Positions 32,234-37,378 of a stretch of 37,378 bases of DNA are shown one piece after another. Source of the stretch: Nocardia araoensis NBRC 100135 (GTDB lineage Bacteria > Actinomycetota > Actinomycetes > Mycobacteriales > Mycobacteriaceae); the NCBI RefSeq assembly GCF_000308435.1, contig NZ_BAFR01000346.1, forward strand, positions 1 through 37,378. Reading direction: 5' to 3'. A program made the position numbers and the translations under genes. The notes under the pieces were generated by a model. The model did not search any database, was not told where the DNA came from, and saw only the letters and a program-made list of their open reading frames with translations. How positions within the stretch are numbered: position 1 is the first letter of the stretch; each line of letters opens with the position of its first letter.

Positions 32234-32536
32234 TCACGAGTGGGGAAGGTGCTGTTTGCCGTGCGGGTCGGCGGCGTTGAGGGTGGCCACCACCTGCTCG
32301 TAGTCGCCGCGCCGCTCGCCGTAGCGGAGGAACTTGACCCGTTCGACCTGAACCCCGTGGGCGTCGGGCTGCGTCTCGAGAATGTGCATCACCTCGGAGA
32401 CGAACTCCTCGAGCGGCATCGCCCAGTCGCTTTCCGCCTGTCCCGGAAGCAGGTCGGTGCGTGCCGAGGGCGGCACGAGTTCCAGGCACTCGATGCTGGT
32501 GTCGGCCAGCTGGAACCGGACCGATTCGGTCAGCAT
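32234..32536 (-). pseudogene. 5'-truncated short-chain dehydrogenase
   Basis: The 100-residue frame carries only the C-terminal portion of a classical SDR oxidoreductase. It runs from TESVRFQLADTSIECLELVP through AMPLEEFVSEVMHILETQPDA to VERVKFLRYGERRGDYEQVV. The Rossmann motif and the Ser-Tyr-Lys active site are absent. It lies 13 bases from the DUF4331 start and in the same direction. The missing N-terminal half is not found upstream; a pentapeptide-repeat tail on the other strand begins 15 bases away. Confidence 0.65.
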
Positions 32537-32550
32537 GTTACTTCAGTGGC

Positions 32551-32622
32551 ATGGACCTGACCGGCGTGAACCTGACCGGCGCCACTCGCTGGCCCGATGG
32601 CTTTGTGCCGCCGCCGCAGTGA
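32551..32622 (+). pseudogene. C-terminal tail of a pentapeptide-repeat protein
   Basis: The 23 residues MDLTGVNLTGATRWPDGFVP then PPQ contain two A(D/N)LTG-type pentapeptide repeats followed by the typical RWPDGF ending. The repeats that should precede them are absent. The tail points toward the SDR remnant and supports repeated breakage here. Confidence 0.45.
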
Positions 32623-32881
32623 GCGGGGTCTCGCGCACAGTCGGCGCTGACACACAGACGCCCTACCAGCGACCACGCCGAGAACTTCGTCGGATTTCCG
32701 GTGCCAGTCCCTTTGGAGCCGATCGTTTCCCAAGCCAGTTCGGCCAGAACTGAGCGCGTTCTGGCGAACCAGGCAACGAATCGCGTCGTTTTCTCACTGA
32801 CATTCCGTCAGCGATAGTGAACCCACTGCTTTCGTGCCTGTAAGAATCGTGTCACCTGGTACATGAAGCCTCGAAAGGTTC

Positions 32882-33456
32882 GGGTACGCGCGAGTGTCCA
32901 CACGTGGGCAAAAAGGATGACTCCTAGATCGACGCGCTTACGGCCGCGGGGTTCGAATGGATCTGGGTGGACAAGGCGTCGGGCAAGCTGGCACGCCGCC
33001 CGGAGTGGGACAAGTGCTTCGAGCATCTGCGCCGTGGCGACGAGCTGGTCATCACGCGGCTGTCGCGTCCGTTCCGGTCGGTGCGGCACATGACCGAGCT
33101 GGCCGCCCGGCTCGACGAGCGCGGCATCGACTTGATCGTGCTCGAACAGGGCATCGACACCACGACGCCGACCGTGCGGTTCGTGTTCCACGTCATCGCC
33201 GCCATGGACGATGACCGCGGACTTGATCAGCGAGGGGACCCTTGAGGGTCTTGAATCGGCCCGCGCCCCCGGGAGGTCTGGAGGTCGGCCACCGGCGCTG
33301 ACCGAGCTGCAGGTGCTCGAGGCGCGGGAGATGTACGACGGGCTCGAGGTTCGCGGTAAGCGCGGATACACCCTCACTCAGATCGCCGGAACCTTCGGGG
33401 TGTCACGCAAAACCAGCTACCGCCACCTCGGCCGCGACGAGCACCGTACTGGCTGA
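32882..33456 (+). pseudogene. Serine recombinase (resolvase/invertase) pseudogene
   Basis: The protein can be read only by switching frames. GYARVSTRGQK (from 32882) includes the catalytic Ser. A shift near 32916 gives DDS, an in-frame TAG (32925-32927), and IDALTAAGFEWIWVDKASGK through DTTTPTVRFVFHVIAAMDD. A second shift near 33211 continues with ADLISEGTLEGLESARAPGR and a helix-turn-helix GYTLTQIAGTFGVSRKTSY. All resolvase domains are present and in order, so this is a once complete gene with at least three lesions. It marks former mobile-element activity at this locus. Confidence 0.75.
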
Positions 33457-33672
33457 CCGAGGTGCTCCGGATCGTGGCGAGATCGCGCAGTGCCCACGAT
33501 CGCGCTGCGATGCACCCCCCGCGGCCCGAGCCGCTGACCGCGGCGCGGGCCGCGGGCGACCCCACTGCATCCATCGACCAGCGGTCAGGCGGCGGTGTCG
33601 AGCAGGGGGCAGCACCTCCGCGGCGGTCGCACGCTGTTCACTCTCGGCGCGCACACGCCCGGATCCGATGGA

Positions 33673-34626
33673 TCAACGACCGGGGGCCGCAACGAATTGG
33701 TGACCGTGTTCGCGGAGGAACTCGGCGAACGTCTGCGGCGAACGGCCGATGGCCTCGGTGAGTGCGGTGGTATCGACCGGCGGGGCCGAGGGCAGCTGGG
33801 AGAACACCGCGCCGATGGCCGAAATGTGCTGCGCCATCGCTGGATTGACGGATGGTTCGGTGCCGTTGTGTGCGAGGGCTTCCAGTTCGCGCTGCCATTG
33901 ACCGGCAGGGATGGGGGTGTATCGGACCGGTGTTCCCGTTTCGGCTTCGATGAGAGCGGCGATCTCGGCGTGGCTGTGCACGGTCGCCCCCTGGGGGTAG
34001 AGCGTGGTGCCGCGAGGGTATCGGACCGGGTCGGTCAGCGCGGCCACGGCGATATCGGCGGCGTCGAGACCGCTGATCCACGGCACCGCACCATCGCCGA
34101 AACTGTTGGCGAAGCTGCGGGTCTCGCGGATGGATCCGGCGTGCAACAGCACGATGTTCTCGTAGAACAGAGCCTTGATCCGCAAGATCGTCGGTTCCAG
34201 TCCCGCCCAGGACAGCACCTGCTCGGCGGCCCATTGCGCGCGTCCCAGCCCACTGGGGTTGTCGGGGGCCGAGACCGCCATGGACATCACGACCAGTCGC
34301 GGCGTGGTCTCGGCGTGCCGGATCGCGGAGGCCAGATTGGCGGCGGCCTGCACGATGCCGGGAGCGACCGGATAGGTGAAATACACGGTGTCCACGTCCC
34401 ACACGGCCGCATCCAGCGTCCGGCGATCCAGCAGATCGCCCACGACGATTTGCGCGCCGAGAGCGCGAAGGTGTTGTGCGCGTTCGTCATCCGCGCGGAC
34501 AAGCACGCGTACCGCGTGGTCATGTTCACGAAGACGCCGCACGACATGTGAGCCGGTGCCGCCGTGTCGTCCGCCCGCACCGATGACCAGCGTGGTGGTT
34601 CGGGGGCTGTCGGGGGAGAAAGTCAC
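33673..34626 (-). CDS. NmrA-like/atypical SDR NAD(P)-binding protein
   Basis: A 317-residue protein. GTG at 34626 is chosen because GGAAGG precedes it, although the frame extends to 34692. The N terminus has LVIGAGGRHGGTGSHVVRRL, an NmrA-type Rossmann loop, followed by VRVLVRADDERAQHLRALGA and VVGDLLDRRTLDAAV. WISGLDAADIAVAAL is typical of the second half. Such proteins are redox sensors or NAD(P)H:quinone-type reductases (azoreductase-like QorB/YwnB group). It is divergent from an HxlR gene, sharing a palindromic operator, a pairing typical of HxlR-controlled quinone or electrophile detoxification. Confidence 0.88.
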   Translation of the reverse strand: MTFSPDSPRTTTLVIGAGGRHGGTGSHVVRRLREHDHAVRVLVRADDERAQHLRALGAQIVVGDLLDRRTLDAAVWDVDTVYFTYPVAPGIVQAAANLASAIRHAETTPRLVVMSMAVSAPDNPSGLGRAQWAAEQVLSWAGLEPTILRIKALFYENIVLLHAGSIRETRSFANSFGDGAVPWISGLDAADIAVAALTDPVRYPRGTTLYPQGATVHSHAEIAALIEAETGTPVRYTPIPAGQWQRELEALAHNGTEPSVNPAMAQHISAIGAVFSQLPSAPPVDTTALTEAIGRSPQTFAEFLREHGHQFVAAPGR

Positions 34627-34702
34627 AAGTGCGCCTTCCGATCGTTCACCAGGGTGAGATGTGGCAGCTCGTGGTCCGGCTGCGACGCCCACGCTAGAAC
34701 CG

Positions 34703-34725
34703 GTAACTACTATTATGCAAGTTAC
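34703..34725. promoter_or_regulatory. Operator-like palindrome in the NmrA/HxlR divergent region
   Basis: GTAACT (34703-34708) and AGTTAC (34720-34725) flank an 11-base AT-rich spacer that contains TATTAT, a good rightward -10 box (34711-34716). It lies between the divergent starts (34626 and 34761). HxlR-family dimers bind palindromes of this kind. Confidence 0.55.
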
Positions 34726-34760
34726 TGTAGGCTTACTGTGGATGGCGAAAGGATCAGCAG

Positions 34761-35273
34761 GTGCGGCGAACGAGTTTCCAGGCCATGGGGTGCCCGATTG
34801 CGGGCGCTCTGGAGTATGTCGGCGACTGGTGGACGCTGCTGATCGTGCGCGACGCGCTGGACGGGTTCACCAGATTCGACGAGTTCGAACGCAACCTCGG
34901 CATCGCCCCGAATATGCTGACCCGGAGATTGCGTACTCTGGTCGAATCCGGGCTGCTCGAACGCAGGCGCTACAGCCAGTCCCCGCCCCGTTACGAGTAC
35001 GTCATCACCGACAAGGGGCGAGATCTTTCTCCGGTCCTCGTCGCCCTGTACGCCTGGGGCCGCAAACACACGGGATCGGATGCGCCGAGCGTGGTCCTGA
35101 CCGATCAGGACACCGGGGAGGAGATCCTCCCCGGCCTCGTGGACCAGCACAGCGGGCGCCCTCTCTCGGCCGTCGACCTCGCCTTCCTCGCCGGCCCAGG
35201 GGCCGACGGTTTCATGCGTGAACGTCTCGACCCCGAGTTGCGGGCGGCGCGGCGCCGACGCGGCACCAACTAA
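34761..35273 (+). CDS. HxlR-family transcriptional regulator
   Basis: A 170-residue winged-helix regulator with a GTG start and AAAGGA upstream. CPIAGALEYVGDWWTLLIVRD has the conserved N-terminal Cys11 in HxlR position, followed by FTRFDEFERNLGIAPNMLT and RYSQSPPRYEYVITDKGRD. The C-terminal third (APSVVLTDQDTGEEILPGLV) resembles the extended group represented by the regulator at 10459-10971. It is divergent from the NmrA-like gene with an operator between, so it probably represses that gene and itself. Cys11 could be a redox switch, as in HypR- or QorR-type proteins. Confidence 0.9.
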   Translation: MRRTSFQAMGCPIAGALEYVGDWWTLLIVRDALDGFTRFDEFERNLGIAPNMLTRRLRTLVESGLLERRRYSQSPPRYEYVITDKGRDLSPVLVALYAWGRKHTGSDAPSVVLTDQDTGEEILPGLVDQHSGRPLSAVDLAFLAGPGADGFMRERLDPELRAARRRRGTN

Positions 35274-35499
35274 GCGCACGTATCCTCTGAGCCCACGTCT
35301 CCTTTGATGGACTGCTGCCGGACGGAAAAGACCGCGCACTGTTCGGCAGCACCATCGGGGCCTGGACGTCCTATCGGCACCCAGTACACGTGCAACGCAG
35401 CGGCGGATACGACAAAGTTCAGTAACCCCTGCGGCAGGGTCGAAAATCGACGCGGTGCTGCTGCTCCTGACGACTCCACTGTCGACAGATGAGCAGTGA

Positions 35500-36330
35500 A
35501 AATGACGTCGCTGGCGCTCGACCCACGTCGTGGTGGTGTGGCGCAGCCAGTGAATCGAGATGCCATGGGTGCGACTGCACCGAATCCAAGTCCTGCGGCC
35601 GCAACGCCAGCGCCCCGCCGCGACGGCATCCGGTCTCGGTGTGCAGCCGCAGCAACAACGTATCCAACTGCGGGTCATTGCCTGTGGTCGCCGCGACATG
35701 CACGATCTGCGCGAGCAGATCACTCTGCAGCGCACGACGATTCGAGCGCGTGCGCTTCGGCTTGGTCAACCGGACGGCGGGGTTGTCGCGCGGGTCGATC
35801 ACCCGGTTGTCCTCGGCATGCTTGTACAGCCGCCGCAACACGTCGATGACATGACGCACCACCTCACGTCCCCCGCGGTCGCTGCGGCGGATCACCCGCT
35901 GCGCGCGGACCGCCTCGCACAACCGCTGTAGATCCGCTGGTGTCGGCTCGTCCAGGCGCCGCTGCGCCCACCCGGGCTGCGCGAGGATTTTGTTCCAATA
36001 TGTTTGGTAATGGGTTCGGGTCCGCCCGTCAGGCATCGCCGCCAGCACTATCGGGATGTACTCGGCGAACGTCGGTACCGTCCGTGTCGACCCGGTCTGT
36101 GCGGACAGGTCGGCTTCTTCGACCTGGGCTCCGATATCCCGTGACGACCGAACATACGCATCCGCTATCACCGGCAGCCGCAAGGCGGGCCACTCGTCGC
36201 GGAAGCCAAGGTGGTCAATCTCGGCCGCCGGCTGCTGAGTTGCGAATGCTCGATCGTCGATGCCGCGGAGCGGGTCTTGGCCCGGTCGACGGCCACCTTC
36301 ATGATGGTTCCGTTCGCCGGCCGACGACAC
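35500..36330 (-). pseudogene. Tyrosine integrase with internal deletion and frameshift
   Basis: The N-terminal core-binding domain reads TRTHYQTYWNKILAQPGW, PADLQRLCEAVRAQRVI and VIDVLRRLYKHAEDNRVI. The catalytic domain begins with LLLRLHTETGCRRGGALALR, where the Arg is the first active-site residue. Soon after RPQDLD the frame breaks. Another frame supplies HGISIHWLRHTTTTWVER (near 35519-35563), the HxxR box. About 60-80 residues between the boxes, and the terminal catalytic Tyr, are missing. No tRNA or attachment repeat is visible. It is a dead integrase, an old mark of phage or element insertion. The exact start is uncertain. Confidence 0.7.
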
Positions 36331-36345
36331 GTGCCGCCGGGCCCG

Positions 36346-36954
36346 TCACGGGACCCGGGGTGGTTCGTCCGCCAGCTCCGCCGACGACAGCGCGATCCGC
36401 TGGATTATCAGGACCAGGGTCGCCGAGAACCGGTCGAGCGGATCGTCCATGTCCCAGCCCAATTGGGACTCGATGTGCGCCAGCCGCGCGGCGACCGTGC
36501 TGTGGTGCACATGCAATTCCTCCGCGGTCCGCCGCAGCGAACCGAACACGCAGAACGCCTCCGCCGTCTCCACCTGCAGCCGGCCGGTGGGCGTCGCCGC
36601 GATCTCGTTGATCCGGGTCAGCGCGTGATTGCCCCGCGTGCTCTCCGCCGGCAACTCGGTCAGCAGCTCCAGCGCGCTCAACCTCTCGTAGGCGACGGCG
36701 CGCCTGCCGAAGGCGGTCGAGGACGCGAACCGCAATGCCCGCAACGCCTGCCCCCAGGACGTCGGTGCCGCGAACACTCCACCGGCGGCACCGAGGCCGA
36801 CCCACGGTCCCCGGTCGGCACCGACCAGCAGCGGGGCCGGGAAGGCATTGACGATCGCCTTGTCCAACTCGTCGGACAGCGCGCGCGTGTGGTCGCGGGA
36901 GCGGCGATGATCCTGGTCGGCGTCTCGAGTTCGGCCCTGTGAGCCGTGCGGCAC
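36346..36954 (-). pseudogene. 5'-truncated PucR-type helix-turn-helix regulator
   Basis: The 202-codon frame has the C-terminal part of a PucR/CdaR-like regulator. GSLRRTAEELHVHHSTVAAR is the HTH_30-type helix-turn-helix, followed by LGWDMDDPLDRFSATLVLII. Upstream it has a GGDEF-like remnant region (LVGADRGPWVGLGAAGGVFA). Full proteins are about 400 residues or more, so the N-terminal half is absent. The apparent start (MPHGSQGRTRDADQDHRR) is low-complexity and looks accidental. It lies directly behind the SnoaL-like gene with a 45-base gap. Confidence 0.6.
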
Positions 36955-36999
36955 TCGACGTGTGACTTCGTGTCTGGTCCGGCCAGCTCGGCATACAGG

Positions 37000-37371
37000 C
37001 TAGGACGGCTGAAGGATCTCGGTGATGATCGTGTAGAGCTCGATGATGACGCCGTCCCTGGTTCGAGCGATGTCCATGCCGCTGACGACCGGCGGTTGGT
37101 CGGGAGGGCCGTACCGGAACCCGAGGTGGCCGATGTCATCGAGCTCCGACGCCGGGCCAGCGGTCTGGAAGACCCAGTCCGGGTTCTCGGCACGCAACTC
37201 TGCGGCATGGCGCTCGAGTTCCTTGCGCCCGTGGATGATTCGATCCAGTTCGTGCCACACCACATCTTCGGAATAGGTCGTCGCGATGACCGCGGCCCGA
37301 CGGTCCACGTCGGGCTCGTTGAAGACCTCCAGCAAGTTGCTTCGCATGAGCTCGGCGGGGGAGCGTGTCAT
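37000..37371 (-). CDS. SnoaL-like NTF2-fold protein
   Basis: A 123-residue protein with a complete reading frame ending at 37000. It has helical SPAELMRSNLLEVFNEPDVD, then RAAVIATTYSEDVVWHELDR and IIHGRKELERHAAELRAEN, typical of the SnoaL/NTF2 polyketide-cyclase-like group. GVIIELYTIITEIL closes the fold. It differs from the NTF2-like protein at 4420. These proteins act as small isomerases, cyclases, hydrolases or ligand-binding proteins; none can be chosen. The start lies seven bases from the window edge, so upstream signals are not visible. Confidence 0.8.
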   Translation of the reverse strand: MTRSPAELMRSNLLEVFNEPDVDRRAAVIATTYSEDVVWHELDRIIHGRKELERHAAELRAENPDWVFQTAGPASELDDIGHLGFRYGPPDQPPVVSGMDIARTRDGVIIELYTIITEILQPS

Positions 37372-37378
37372 GACAAGT

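Noticed and set aside
32949..32960. GGGTTCGAATGG resembling a tRNA T-loop
   Set aside because: It lies inside the resolvase pseudogene, and no acceptor, D or anticodon stems can be formed around it.

Overview
The window is GC-rich actinobacterial chromosome, most likely from Nocardia, Rhodococcus or a relative. The reasons are strong G/C bias at third codon positions, many ATGA and GTGA gene overlaps, leaderless-looking starts, WS/DGAT and MSMEG-type families, and GlnR-like boxes. No rRNA, tRNA or CRISPR array was recognised.

Region 1 (1-2.4 kb) has the first codons of a leftward gene, a Tat-exported protein of unknown function behind an operator-like inverted repeat, and a TetR-type regulator. 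Region 2 (2.4-9.4 kb) is a catabolic module. An XRE-cupin regulator faces a tightly overlapping operon: a 3-hydroxyisobutyrate-dehydrogenase-like enzyme, an NTF2/SnoaL-like protein, maleylacetate reductase and hydroxyquinol 1,2-dioxygenase. An MFS importer and a zinc alcohol dehydrogenase follow. Together they take hydroxyquinol to 3-oxoadipate. No ring hydroxylase is present, so how the ring substrate arises is open. Two GTTCA-N7-TGAAC palindromes lie between regulator and operon.

Region 3 (9.5-18.6 kb) is mixed: a Cys-rich small protein, a molybdopterin oxidoreductase overlapping an HxlR regulator, a scar joining remnants of a WS/DGAT acyltransferase and a LysR regulator, an exported alpha/beta hydrolase, a MerR regulator with a textbook 19-bp-spacer promoter, a small secreted protein, and an immunity-like gene next to a divergent unknown gene. 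Region 4 (18.6-21.5 kb) looks metal-responsive: a CopZ-like chaperone, a DHA2 efflux pump, two CsoR-type palindromes, and a His-rich protein gene split by an inversion.

Region 5 (21.4-29.2 kb) is the centrepiece, an eight-gene leftward operon of the Nit1C / MSMEG_0565-0572 nitrogen-starvation type. In transcription order it encodes a MSMEG_0572 protein, a radical SAM protein, a GNAT-AIR-synthase-like fusion, a Nit6803-type nitrilase with an intact Glu-Lys-Cys triad, a MSMEG_0570 protein, a flavoprotein, a second nitrilase fold whose triad reads Asp-Lys-Asp, and a glycosyltransferase. Two GlnR-type boxes 33 bp apart sit upstream of a plausible promoter.

Region 6 (29.4-37.4 kb) starts with a rhodanese-like fragment and a selenium-binding/methanethiol-oxidase-type protein. 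It then becomes a field of gene debris: a PIN-like toxin with a CTG start, an antitoxin tail, truncated DUF4331 and SDR genes, a pentapeptide-repeat tail, a frameshifted serine recombinase, a deleted tyrosine integrase and a 5'-truncated PucR-type regulator. An intact NmrA-like/HxlR divergent pair sits inside it, and an intact SnoaL-like gene closes the window.
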